From Rosenbergiella metrosideri (GTDB lineage: Bacteria; Pseudomonadota; Gammaproteobacteria; Enterobacterales; Enterobacteriaceae), in assembly GCF_022602565.1 (NCBI RefSeq), contig NZ_JALBCV010000012.1, forward strand, positions 1 through 64,000: DNA of 64,000 nt. Reading direction: 5' to 3'. Shown here one piece after another: positions 40,784 through 49,131 of this stretch. A program made the position numbers and the translations under genes. A model generated the notes under the pieces. It saw only the letters and a program-made list of their open reading frames with translations, was not told the DNA's origin and made no database searches. The first letter of the stretch is position 1. Each line of letters starts with the position of its first letter.

Positions 40784-42009
40784 TACTCAGCCTTGTTTTC
40801 TGCCGACTGTGTCGCTTTTGCATCGGCCACCGTGACCTTACTTCCGGTCGTTAGTCGGTCAATGCCATCAGAGACTAATCTATCGCCAGGTTTCACTCCA
40901 GACAGAATGACTTGCTGGTCATCACCAAATAGCGGCCCGGTCTTCACGGCTTGGCGCACCACGGTATTATCCGGTTTGATAATAAACACGAAGCTACCAT
41001 CACTACTTAGCTGAATCGCTTGAGTCGACACCACCGTTGCCTGTTTTAATAGGTCGATTTGCAGGCGTAAGTTGACAAACTGATTGGCGAATAGCGCCTC
41101 ATTTTGGTTTGCAAACATCGCTTTCAGCGCGACGCTCCCCGTACTGGTATCGATGGTATTGCTAATAAAGCGAACCTCACCCTGTGCCAACACCGTCGAA
41201 CCGTCTTGATCGAGTGCTGTTGCCGGTAAGGCTTGGCCCTGATGTAACTTGCTGGCGAGTTGTCCCACATAGCTTTGTGGCACGCTAAAGGTGACCGCTG
41301 CCGGTTGCATCTGGGTAATGGTGACAATGCCGGTGGTATCGCCACTCTGCACTAAGTTACCCGCATCGACCAGACGCAAGCCAACCCTTCCGGTGACTGG
41401 CGCGGTGATCCGTGCATAACTAATACTCACCTTCGCATTGTTAATCTGAGCGATATCTTGCTGCACGGTACCGCGGTACTGGCCAACCGTCGCAATCTGG
41501 CTTTCCAAATCTTGCTTAGAGAGGGAGTCCTGAGCGTAAAGCTTACGGTAACGCGCTAAGGTTAACTCGGCGTTCTTGAGCAGCGCTTGGTTCTCTGCTA
41601 AGGCGCCTTGGTACTGTGCTAAGGTGGCTTGATAATCGCGGTCATCGATCTGCGCCAATAACTGCCCGGCAGTCACCTTTTGCCCCTCGGTGAAGAGCAC
41701 CTTATCCAGTTGACCGGTGATGCGGCTGGTAACCGTTACGCTGGCATTAGGAATAACGGTGCCCGGTGCCGACACATAGACCGGGACATCGGCTTGCTGG
41801 GCATTTACCGCGTGAACAATAGTGGCTGCCCCCGCGCCCATGCCCGGCCCCATCCCATGTCTTCCCGCTTGCGGCCCTCCTGCAGAAGAAGATGAAGAGT
41901 GCGTAAAGAACAGACGCCAAGCAATCACTGCCAGCACAATAATAATAACAATAATGGCCAGTTTTTTGAGCCAAGCGCGACGCGCCGGTCGCTGAGAAGT
42001 ATTGGTCAT
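40783..42009 (-). CDS. mdtA: RND efflux periplasmic adaptor, MdtA/MuxA type
   Basis: A 408-residue membrane fusion protein (E. coli MdtA 415). An N-terminal membrane helix ([16 protein letters not shown]) is followed by a Gly/His-rich linker, a lipoyl half-motif ([17 protein letters not shown]), an alpha hairpin and beta-barrel, and a C-terminal [12 protein letters not shown] region. It bridges the MdtBC pump and the outer membrane factor. It is the first gene of the operon and overlaps mdtB by one base. No BaeR-type box was recognised upstream (42010-42170). Confidence 0.93.
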   Translation of the reverse strand: MTNTSQRPARRAWLKKLAIIVIIIVLAVIAWRLFFTHSSSSSAGGPQAGRHGMGPGMGAGAATIVHAVNAQQADVPVYVSAPGTVIPNASVTVTSRITGQLDKVLFTEGQKVTAGQLLAQIDDRDYQATLAQYQGALAENQALLKNAELTLARYRKLYAQDSLSKQDLESQIATVGQYRGTVQQDIAQINNAKVSISYARITAPVTGRVGLRLVDAGNLVQSGDTTGIVTITQMQPAAVTFSVPQSYVGQLASKLHQGQALPATALDQDGSTVLAQGEVRFISNTIDTSTGSVALKAMFANQNEALFANQFVNLRLQIDLLKQATVVSTQAIQLSSDGSFVFIIKPDNTVVRQAVKTGPLFGDDQQVILSGVKPGDRLVSDGIDRLTTGSKVTVADAKATQSAENKAE

Positions 42010-42167
42010 GGTTCTTCTTAATCATCAGGAGACACAAACAACCTTCTGTCGCGCAGCGGCCAACAGGGAGGTCAAAGTAGCTTTCATTATTAGCAAGCTG
42101 ACGCTGAGTTGCCAGAATTAATTAGTAAGGAAGGCGTTAAAATATTTCTGCCAGCGTAAACTTCCTC

Positions 42168-42202
42168 CCGGAAAAAGAGAAGGACGGCCCATTGACCGTC
42201 CT
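42168..42202 (-). terminator. Intrinsic terminator after the FtsI-like gene
   Basis: On the minus strand AGGACGG (42202-42196) pairs with CCGTCCT (42187-42181), followed by a T-rich stretch (TCTCTTTTTC). It separates the transpeptidase gene from mdtA. Confidence 0.85.
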
Positions 42203-42218
42203 GTCTCTACCGAAAAGC

Positions 42219-43952
42219 TTAGTGTTGCGCTTGAGGATCTTGCGGGGTGTAGAGGGCATCGGGCGCGATGTTCATATGCTTCAATACTGGACCAATAATA
42301 TTGCCGAATACGGGTGCCGCAACACTTCCGCCGAAGTGGTCGCCTGCAGTGGGGTGGTTAATCATAATCACTAAGGCCACCACCGGATGACTGGCGGGCG
42401 CAACCCCTGCGGTGTAGTTGATATAACCGCCGTCGTATTTACCGTTACTGCCCATTTTTTCGGCCGTACCGGTCTTGATCGCGAGGCGATAGCCGGGGAC
42501 TGCGGCACGAACCCCTGAACCACCGGGTAAGGCATCACTCTCCATCATATGCACCACGCTGCGCACCACGTCCTCATCTGCCACGCGGGTGCCGACAACT
42601 GGCGGCGTAACTTTAGTGATCGACAGTGGACGATAAAGCCCAAACGAGCCGAGTGTGGCGTATTCGCGTGCAATCTGTAGCGGGGTTACCCTTAAGCCGT
42701 AGCCGAACGAGAACGTAGCCCGCTCAATATCTGCCCAGCGTTGACGATGCAGTGGGAAGTAGCCCACGCTCTCTCCGGTCAATCCTAAGCCAGTCGAGCG
42801 ACCAAGTCCGAAAGAGCGGTAAGTATTCACTAACACATCTGCTGGCATCGCGAGGGCGATATGCGAGACGCCGATATCACTCGATTTTTGTAAGATGCCG
42901 GTCATGGTTAGGCGTGGCCAGTGGCCGACATCGCGAATTAAGTGGCCATTAACGGTGTAAGGCGTGGTATCGATAACTGAATCAGGACGGACCAAATGAC
43001 GTTGTAACCCTTCCATAACGACTAAGGGTTTGACGGTCGACCCCGGTTCAAAACTGTCGTTAATCGCCACGTTACGCATCTGTGCGGCATTCGCCCCTTC
43101 ATAATTATTGGGGTTATAGGAAGGATAAGAGGCCATTCCTAACACTTCGCCGGTATCGACACGGACCATCACTGCTGCGCCAGAGTCCGCCTTATTTAAT
43201 TCGACACCATCACGTAATTTCGAATACATGGTATATTGAATAAATTTATCAATACTCAATTGCACTGTCGGCGGCTGGGTTGGCGGCTGATAGCTGAGCA
43301 TGGAGATAATATTCCCGTGACGGTCTTGGCGGTATTTCTCTTTGCCCGGTACCCCTTGTAACAGGGTATCGAAACTGTGCTCTAATCCATTCAGGCCTTT
43401 GTTGTCGGCACCGACAATACCAATCAGCGGTGCGGCGGCCTCGGCCATCGGGTAATAACGGCTATCGTCATAGACCGAGGTTAAGCCTTGCAAATGCAAG
43501 CTAGAGATATCTTTCGCGATGCCCAGTTCAACTTTACGCCCCAGATAGAGGAAACGTTTTTTGGCATTAGCCATGATCAGGTTAGCCAACTGCTCTGGAC
43601 GCATATTTAAGGCGTTAGCCAGATAGGCCCATTTTGGGCTGTAAAAATTAGGGTTTGCTTCGAGGATTTTTAACGGATCAGCGATGATATCGCGGGACGG
43701 GACGCTCAAGGCAACGGTTTCACCGTTGCGGTCTAATAAGGTTCCGCGATTGGTGGGTAAGGTCACTGTGCGCAGGGAACGTTGATCAGCCTCGTGCTCC
43801 AGCATCGGTTGGTCGACCAGCTGCAGATCGCCGACGCGCAACAGTAACAATCCTAAGCAGGCCACGACCCCGAGGCAGACCAGACGAAATCGAAATGTGT
43901 TAAACGGCGATTTAGCTGAGTCTTTTCCTGTTTTCTTTTTCATCCGGGGCAT
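42219..43952 (-). CDS. FtsI-like peptidoglycan D,D-transpeptidase (second PBP3, PBP3-SAL type)
   Basis: A 577-residue class B penicillin-binding protein. An N-terminal basic segment and a single membrane anchor (about residues 22-42) are followed by the pedestal domain and a transpeptidase domain. The catalytic serine is in EPGSTVKPLV (SxxK), and KTG is in AIKTGTAEK. The SxN motif reads SSD (LQKSSDIGVS), whereas E. coli FtsI has SSN. The true ftsI lies in the dcw cluster in Enterobacterales, so this is an extra copy; Salmonella has such a paralogue (PBP3-SAL) that supports division in acidic host compartments. Location between mdtA and the OmrA/B-type sRNA next to galR is unusual. A terminator follows it. 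Role in division at low pH is inference. Confidence 0.88.
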   Translation of the reverse strand: MPRMKKKTGKDSAKSPFNTFRFRLVCLGVVACLGLLLLRVGDLQLVDQPMLEHEADQRSLRTVTLPTNRGTLLDRNGETVALSVPSRDIIADPLKILEANPNFYSPKWAYLANALNMRPEQLANLIMANAKKRFLYLGRKVELGIAKDISSLHLQGLTSVYDDSRYYPMAEAAAPLIGIVGADNKGLNGLEHSFDTLLQGVPGKEKYRQDRHGNIISMLSYQPPTQPPTVQLSIDKFIQYTMYSKLRDGVELNKADSGAAVMVRVDTGEVLGMASYPSYNPNNYEGANAAQMRNVAINDSFEPGSTVKPLVVMEGLQRHLVRPDSVIDTTPYTVNGHLIRDVGHWPRLTMTGILQKSSDIGVSHIALAMPADVLVNTYRSFGLGRSTGLGLTGESVGYFPLHRQRWADIERATFSFGYGLRVTPLQIAREYATLGSFGLYRPLSITKVTPPVVGTRVADEDVVRSVVHMMESDALPGGSGVRAAVPGYRLAIKTGTAEKMGSNGKYDGGYINYTAGVAPASHPVVALVIMINHPTAGDHFGGSVAAPVFGNIIGPVLKHMNIAPDALYTPQDPQAQH

Positions 43953-44104
43953 AGCAGTCCGATAGGTTTAAAGTAAAGATAAATTTATCGGTAGTTTACC
44001 TCAAAAAGCCGTTATTCGGTCTGAAAACTGTGTTTCAGTTCGTAATTGAACCTAGTAGCAACTAGTAAAGCAATGAAAAATAAAGATTAAGGGGTTTTTT
44101 AGAG

Positions 44105-44176
44105 AAAAAAAAACCTGCGCGGACGCGCAGGCTGGTGTAACCCATGGATAGATGTTCACCGATTAATACCTCTGGG
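44105..44176 (-). ncRNA. OmrA/OmrB-family small RNA
   Basis: Read on the minus strand, the RNA starts CCCAGAGGTATTAATCGGTG, nearly identical to the conserved 5' end of E. coli OmrA and OmrB, and ends in a GC hairpin (CCTGCGC/GCGCAGG) plus nine T residues, again as in those sRNAs. The middle differs, and the RNA is about 72 nt rather than 82-88. E. coli carries the tandem pair at exactly this aas-galR position; only one copy is seen here. The 5' seed pairs with mRNAs of TonB-dependent receptors, ompT and csgD in E. coli and needs Hfq. Expression there is under OmpR. Confidence 0.92.
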
Positions 44177-44362
44177 AGAGTTACTTTACTGAAAACAGGT
44201 GAACGACAGCCAGCCTTAAAACGCAACAGAACCCGGCAAAATGTAACGAACATTTAGCATCGTAACGTCTTCACGCGAATTGCTCGAACTTTAGAACAAA
44301 ACTGAGATCTGAGCGGCATTTATCGTGGTTACATCGTCCAGTGATTGACGTAACATAATGCG

Positions 44363-44378
44363 GTGTAAACGTTTACCC
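44363..44378. promoter_or_regulatory. GalR operator upstream of galR
   Basis: The 16-bp near-palindrome GTGTAAACGTTTACCC matches the gal operator consensus (GTGKAANCGNTTNCAC) at all but one position. It ends 13 bp before the galR ATG, indicating autoregulation. The rest of 43953-44391 holds the OmrA/B-type sRNA and promoters. Confidence 0.82.
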
Positions 44379-44391
44379 TGGAAGTTTTACT

Positions 44392-45399
44392 ATGGCTACT
44401 ATTAAGGATGTCGCCCGATTGGCGGGGGTTTCCGTCGCAACGGTGTCGCGTGTCCTCAATCAATCTCCTAAAGCTAGTGCTCACTCACAAGAAGTCGTGG
44501 CGGAGGCGATGGCACAGCTAAATTATATTCCTAACGCAAATGCCCGCGCCCTCGCGCAGCAATCAACAGCGACCTTAGGCTTACTGGTCAATGATGTCTC
44601 TGACCCCTTCTTCGGCGCAATGGTAAAGGCCGTGGACCAAGTCGCGATTCAGACCGGGAATTTTTTATTGATCGGTAACGGTTACCACCGCGCCTCACAG
44701 GAAAAATTAGCCATCGAACAGCTGATCCGCCATCAGTGCCAAAGTCTAGTCGTTCACGCCAAGATGATCAGTGATGAAGCGTTGCAAACCCTGATGCGTC
44801 AAGTTCCGGGGATGGTCGTCAATAATCGCGTAGTGAAGGGGTTTGAGTCGCGTTGTATTGCCCTCGACAATCGTTATGGGAGCTGGCTGGCAACCCGTCA
44901 CTTGATCAGTCAGGGCCACCAAAAAATCGCCTATATCTGCTCTAGTCACGCGATTTCTGACGCGAAAGAGCGCCTTGCCGGCTATCATGATGCGCTGCGT
45001 GATCATGGATTGACCTCACAGAGCGAGTTTATCGCTTATGGTGAACCGGATGAGAATGGCGGTGAGCAAGCGATGGTGTCACTGTTGGCACAGGGCCGAC
45101 ACTTTACGGCGATCGCCTGCTACAACGATTCGATGGCAGCCGGTGCACTGGCCGCCCTTACCGATAATGGCTTAAAAGTGCCAGAACAGATCTCGATGAT
45201 TGGTTTCGATGATGTCCACGTCTCTCGCTATGTGCGCCCACGTTTGACGACCGTTCGTTACCCTGTGGTCGCAATGGCTCAGCAGGCGGCACACTTAGCG
45301 TTAGCCTTAGGTAACGGGTTAGCGCCACCCCCTGTGACGCATCTTTTCCAACCCACCTTAGTTATTCGCCATTCGGTGGCACGCTTAGAAGAACTGTGA
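44392..45399 (+). CDS. galR: Galactose operon repressor GalR
   Basis: A LacI-family repressor, 335 residues (E. coli 343), controlling galactose uptake and metabolism. The N-terminal HTH reads TIKDVARLAGVSVATVSRVL with the hinge helix NANARALAQQ. The periplasmic-binding-like core binds galactose (VSDPFFGAMVKAV, GFDDVHVSRYVRP). The start is unambiguous. It is convergent with lysA, 10 bp apart. Confidence 0.95.
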   Translation: MATIKDVARLAGVSVATVSRVLNQSPKASAHSQEVVAEAMAQLNYIPNANARALAQQSTATLGLLVNDVSDPFFGAMVKAVDQVAIQTGNFLLIGNGYHRASQEKLAIEQLIRHQCQSLVVHAKMISDEALQTLMRQVPGMVVNNRVVKGFESRCIALDNRYGSWLATRHLISQGHQKIAYICSSHAISDAKERLAGYHDALRDHGLTSQSEFIAYGEPDENGGEQAMVSLLAQGRHFTAIACYNDSMAAGALAALTDNGLKVPEQISMIGFDDVHVSRYVRPRLTTVRYPVVAMAQQAAHLALALGNGLAPPPVTHLFQPTLVIRHSVARLEEL

Positions 45400-45409
45400 T
45401 CGACACCGC

Positions 45410-46681
45410 TTAGCAGTGAAGAGGCTGGGCTCTCTCAAGCGCGAGTAGCTCATCCAGCGTTTGCCGACGACGGATCTCAGTCACTCGGCCTTGATCCAGT
45501 AAGACTTCTGGGATTAACGGGCGGCTGTTGTAGTTCGATGACATCGAGGCCCCATAAGCGCCGGTATCGTGAAAGACCAAATAATCTCCGACCTGAGTGT
45601 GTGGCAGGTCACGCGGTTCAACTTCTCCGCCCGCTAGCTGAGTAAACACGTCCCCTGATTCGCAGAGCGGTCCCGCCACCAGCGTCTGTTGCTGAGGCCG
45701 CACGCTGGCATCACTGCCGTCTGCAGGCATCACCGATATATGATGGTAACTGCCGTACATCGCCGGGCGCATAAGATCGCTAAATCCCGCATCGACTAAG
45801 GTGAAATGACGGTTGCCCATCCATTTGGTGCCTCGCACCTCGCTGACCAAAACGCCCGATTGGGCGACCAGGAAGCGCCCAGGCTCGATCTCGAGGGTCA
45901 CTTTGTGGCCGAGATGGCTGGCAATACGCTGACGGGCCTGATCCCATAATGAGAAGTAATGGGCAGGGTCGATCTCTTGATCGTCAAAGGTGTAAGGCGT
46001 CGATAAACCGCCACCTGCCGAGATCGCCTGCAGATCGCAGCCGCTGCCTAGCACTTGCTCGACCATCGCATCACAGACCTGTTGCAGATGTTGATAATCC
46101 ACTCCCGAGCCAATGTGCATATGTAAGCCTTCAAGCTGTAAACCTGCCTGCTGAATCACGGCTAGCGCATCGGGCAGTTGCTGGTACCAAATACCGTGCT
46201 TGCTGTTTTCACCACCGGTATTGGTTTTCTGGCTATGCCCGTGTCCAAACCCCGGATTGATGCGTAACCAGACGCGATGTCCCGGCGAGCACTCAGCCAG
46301 TTGCTTAAGCATATCAATAGAACCGGTATTGACCGTCACCTTAAGATCGACCACTTGTGTCAGACCTTCGCGATCAAGCAGGTCAGCGGTAAAGACGATA
46401 TCATCACCTTGCGGCTGATAACCCGCCTGTAGCGCACGGGTCAATTCCCCTACCGATACCGAGTCGACCTTCACCCCTTCCTCGCGCATTAAGCGCAGGA
46501 TATGTGTATTCGAGCACGATTTCTGCGCAAAACGAATCACATCAAACTGCCGTAGCTTGGCGATTTGTTGGCGAATGATTTGCGCATCATAGGCCCAGAA
46601 TGGCCCTTGATAATGCTGAGCTAAAGCCAGCAGTTGCGTCTGGTGTAAGGCGGTTGCAGGGTCAGTAATCGGGGTAGGCAT
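45410..46681 (-). CDS. lysA: Diaminopimelate decarboxylase
   Basis: A PLP-dependent enzyme of fold type III that converts meso-diaminopimelate to lysine, 423 residues from the chosen start (E. coli 420). The PLP lysine is in FAQKSCSNTHILRLM. Further signatures are HIGSGVDYQHL, the glycine loop SAGGGLSTPY, and CESGDVFTQ with the active-site cysteine. The ATG at 46681 follows AAGGAG by 6 bp and matches the family start; the upstream frame to 46699 is unlikely. It is divergent from its activator lysR. Confidence 0.96.
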   Translation of the reverse strand: MPTPITDPATALHQTQLLALAQHYQGPFWAYDAQIIRQQIAKLRQFDVIRFAQKSCSNTHILRLMREEGVKVDSVSVGELTRALQAGYQPQGDDIVFTADLLDREGLTQVVDLKVTVNTGSIDMLKQLAECSPGHRVWLRINPGFGHGHSQKTNTGGENSKHGIWYQQLPDALAVIQQAGLQLEGLHMHIGSGVDYQHLQQVCDAMVEQVLGSGCDLQAISAGGGLSTPYTFDDQEIDPAHYFSLWDQARQRIASHLGHKVTLEIEPGRFLVAQSGVLVSEVRGTKWMGNRHFTLVDAGFSDLMRPAMYGSYHHISVMPADGSDASVRPQQQTLVAGPLCESGDVFTQLAGGEVEPRDLPHTQVGDYLVFHDTGAYGASMSSNYNSRPLIPEVLLDQGRVTEIRRRQTLDELLALERAQPLHC

Positions 46682-46790
46682 TCTATTCTCCTTAAGCAAG
46701 GCTCTCAGTAAGCCACACTCTTTCCATATTGAAAAATATCATTTAATCGATACTCTATTCATTTCTGATATAGTGATAACGAGAAGTGTG

Positions 46791-47711
46791 ATGACCCCAT
46801 TAAGCTGGCGACAAATCGAAATCTTTCATGCGGTGATGACCCAAGGCACCTTGACCAGCGCGGCCGCGCTGCTGCGTACCTCTCAGCCGACATTAAGCCG
46901 AGAGCTAGCACGCCTCGAGCAACAGCTCACCGTGCCGTTGTTTCGACGTAGCCAAGGACGTCTACACCCCACTCAGCAAGGATTCCGATTATTTGAAGAA
47001 GTGCAGCGCAGTTGGTACGGCCGTCAGCGCATTCAAGAAACGGCTGCTGGTCTGGCGCAGTTTGAACAATCGGAAATGACCATCGCTTGCTTACCCGCAT
47101 TCTCACAATCTCTGCTGCCCCATGCCTGCGCTGACTATTTACGCGACTACCCCGGCGCGAGTATGACTATTACTCCGCAAGAGTCACCTTTACTCGAAGA
47201 GTGGTTAACGGCACAACGTTTCGATCTTGGCCTCACCGAGACGCAATCGGTGCCTGAAGGCTGCGAGATTGATCATTTACTGACGGTCGATGAAGTCTGT
47301 GTACTGCCCAGCGATCATCCTTTAGCCTCACGTAACCTGCTTAATCCCAACGATTTTTGCGAGCTGCCTTTTATTAGTCTGTCGCGAACCGATAGCTACC
47401 GACAACTGCTCGACCAACTGTTTCAAGCAGAAGGCGTAACACGCCGTCTTGCCCTCGAAACCCACAGTGCGGCCTCTGTCTGTGCCATGGTAGGACAAGG
47501 CTGCGGGATATCGATCATTAATCCGCTGACCGCCATCGATTACTTGCCCCATAACGTGGTGATGCGCCGATTCAGTGTTTCGGTGCCCTTTACCGTCAGT
47601 GTTGTGACCCCCCGTCATCGTCCTGACTCAGCCGCCCGCAATATGTTTAGCCACTATTTACGAATGACGAGCGCCAACTTACAGCAGCGTATCGAGCAAG
47701 CGCTCACTTAA
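46791..47711 (+). CDS. lysR: LysR, transcriptional activator of lysA
   Basis: The founding LysR-type regulator, activating lysA and responding to diaminopimelate. About 306 residues from the ATG at 46791 (E. coli 311); a GTG at 46773 in frame is an alternative but lacks family support. The N-terminal winged HTH reads IEIFHAVMTQGTLTSAAALLRTSQPTLSRELARLE (quoted in part) and the effector domain contains ETHSAASVCAMVGQGCGISI. The 109-bp gap to lysA, with AT-rich dyads, holds the shared control region. Confidence 0.94.
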   Translation: MTPLSWRQIEIFHAVMTQGTLTSAAALLRTSQPTLSRELARLEQQLTVPLFRRSQGRLHPTQQGFRLFEEVQRSWYGRQRIQETAAGLAQFEQSEMTIACLPAFSQSLLPHACADYLRDYPGASMTITPQESPLLEEWLTAQRFDLGLTETQSVPEGCEIDHLLTVDEVCVLPSDHPLASRNLLNPNDFCELPFISLSRTDSYRQLLDQLFQAEGVTRRLALETHSAASVCAMVGQGCGISIINPLTAIDYLPHNVVMRRFSVSVPFTVSVVTPRHRPDSAARNMFSHYLRMTSANLQQRIEQALT

Positions 47712-47762
47712 TCATCCAATAAATTTGCAGCAAGAGGCTTGCACCGCGTGTCACGATCCCTT

Positions 47763-47781
47763 ATTGTTATATTATAACATT
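47763..47781. promoter_or_regulatory. Zur-type operator upstream of rpmE2
   Basis: TGTTATA and TATAACA form a perfect inverted repeat around one T (47765-47779), fitting the core of the E. coli Zur box. It lies about 20 bp before the rpmE2 ATG, so zinc-bound Zur would repress the two zinc-free ribosomal paralogues. Confidence 0.85.
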
Positions 47782-47797
47782 ACATTTAGGAGCGCTT

Positions 47798-48064
47798 ATG
47801 AAACCCTCTATTCATCCTGCTTATCGTCAAGTGGTGTTTCACGACTTAGGCGCCGATCACTATATGGTGATCGGATCAACGATCAAGACTGACCGTGCGG
47901 TCGAATACCAAGGTGAAATTTACCCCTACGTCACCTTAGATGTCTCTGCTCACTCGCACCCTTTCTATACCGGTAAGCAGAAAGAGTTTGCCAAAGAAGG
48001 CAGTGCTGCACGCTTTGCACAACGCTTCGGCCGTTTTTTTGAACACACGAAAAAGGATAAATAA
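47798..48064 (+). CDS. rpmE2: Ribosomal protein bL31 type B (zinc-independent)
   Basis: An 88-residue type B L31 (E. coli YkgM 87). It lacks the zinc-binding CxxC motifs of the main L31; the family sequence [10 protein letters not shown] is present. It replaces the zinc-binding L31 during zinc starvation and so frees zinc. A Zur-type box lies upstream. The stop overlaps the rpmJ2 start (TAATG). Confidence 0.96.
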   Translation: MKPSIHPAYRQVVFHDLGADHYMVIGSTIKTDRAVEYQGEIYPYVTLDVSAHSHPFYTGKQKEFAKEGSAARFAQRFGRFFEHTKKDK

Positions 48065-48204
48065 TGAAAGTCCTCAGCTCACTGAAGTCGGCGAAGCAGC
48101 GCCACCCCGATTGCAAGATAGTCCGTCGTCATGGTCGCGTCTTTGTTATCTGTAAAAGTCACCCACGTTTTAAGGCCGTTCAGGGAACCAAGAAAAAACG
48201 CTAG
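48064..48204 (+). CDS. rpmJ2: Ribosomal protein bL36 type B (zinc-independent)
   Basis: A 46-residue type B L36, the same length as E. coli YkgO. It starts [17 protein letters not shown] and ends in AVQGTKKKR. It lacks the full CCCH zinc ligand set of the main bL36. It is coupled to rpmE2 by a TAATG overlap and shares its Zur control. A terminator follows. Confidence 0.96.
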   Translation: MKVLSSLKSAKQRHPDCKIVRRHGRVFVICKSHPRFKAVQGTKKKR

Positions 48205-48215
48205 GTCTTGATGTA

Positions 48216-48246
48216 AAAAAGCCAGAATATTCTGGCTTTGGTTTTG
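48216..48246 (+). terminator. Bidirectional intrinsic terminator after rpmJ2
   Basis: GCCAGAA and TTCTGGC form a perfect stem at 48221-48236, with an A run before it and a T-rich tract after. It can end rpmE2-rpmJ2 on the plus strand and the DUF2569 gene on the minus strand. Confidence 0.88.
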
Positions 48247-48281
48247 AGATAGGAATATTAAGCGTTAGCGGAACAAATAGA

Positions 48282-48776
48282 CTACCGACAAAAAACAATA
48301 TTAATCCGTTTGGAAAGCAAAAAGTAAGGGATCCATATGACTACCCCTAAAAGCCCATTCACTAATATCTTTACATCCTCCTTTTCATAGTGAGCGTTAT
48401 CAACGGCAACATGAAGAACAGTAAAATATAACGCACTGATCATCCCTATCAGATAGAAAATTATCATGACTTTTCGAGTGTTTTTCTTGCGTCTAAAAAA
48501 GGATAGGGATGCATAAAGAGGGGTAAGGAAATCAGCGATCAGGAACGCAACTGCCGCCATGACGTCAAAAGACACGAAACTCATTTCATCGAAATGATCA
48601 ATCACAATCATAGTGAAACTGTAAAGTTCCTGTGCACTACGAACAATTGCGAGAATAAGCCCTATGGCAGGAAGATACAGCAGTCCATTAATTTTTCTTA
48701 ACTCTATATTTTCACAGGCATTACAGAGTCCAGACTCTTTATTTGCGTAGAATCTCTTACATTCTATACATTTCAT
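48282..48776 (-). CDS. DUF2569-type membrane protein with N-terminal zinc-ribbon motif
   Basis: A 164-residue protein with four or so transmembrane segments after residue 30. KINGLLYLPAIGLIL and WIPYFLLSKR near the ends fit DUF2569 (YdgK-like) proteins. The first 25 residues contain two CxxC pairs (CIECKRF...GLCNAC), a small zinc ribbon. Function unknown. It marks the start of an AT-rich accessory segment after the conserved backbone. Confidence 0.72.
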   Translation of the reverse strand: MKCIECKRFYANKESGLCNACENIELRKINGLLYLPAIGLILAIVRSAQELYSFTMIVIDHFDEMSFVSFDVMAAVAFLIADFLTPLYASLSFFRRKKNTRKVMIIFYLIGMISALYFTVLHVAVDNAHYEKEDVKILVNGLLGVVIWIPYFLLSKRINIVFCR

Positions 48777-49131
48777 TTCTTACTCCACTTTCGTCCATGA
48801 TATGGAAATAAAATTTCACCGAGTAAATAGGGGGTTAAATTTTAATCCAAAAACTGACTATCTCTGAGCTACCTGAACCGATAACATTACAAGTAAATTC
48901 AGATATAGGTTAGTCAAAATATTTTTGCAACGTCATTAGCTTTTGAATTATTGAATAAACATCATATCGGAACCATTATTAAATACCGCATCATCTACTA
49001 TAGTTGAAGTGTTCTATCGAACACTATGTTTCGGATCCTCCAACCCAGTAATTCCTATCGTTATACAAACCCTTTAGCTAAATTATTATTTTAACCCCCT
49101 ATATTAATAATATAAAAATATTATAAACATT
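48777..49131 (-). other. AT-rich intergenic stretch with possible gene remnant
   Basis: No intact gene is seen. On the minus strand two short protein-like runs in different frames, one containing VDDAVFNNGSDMMF and one containing CNVIGSGSSEIVSFW, are broken by stops, which may mark a decayed gene. An inverted repeat AGTGTTC/GAACACT lies at 49009-49026. Confidence 0.3.

Noticed and set aside
48064-48204. Treating 47940-48155 as the gene after rpmE2
   Set aside because: It is a frame shadow; the 46-codon rpmJ2 with TAATG coupling and exact family length explains the sequence.
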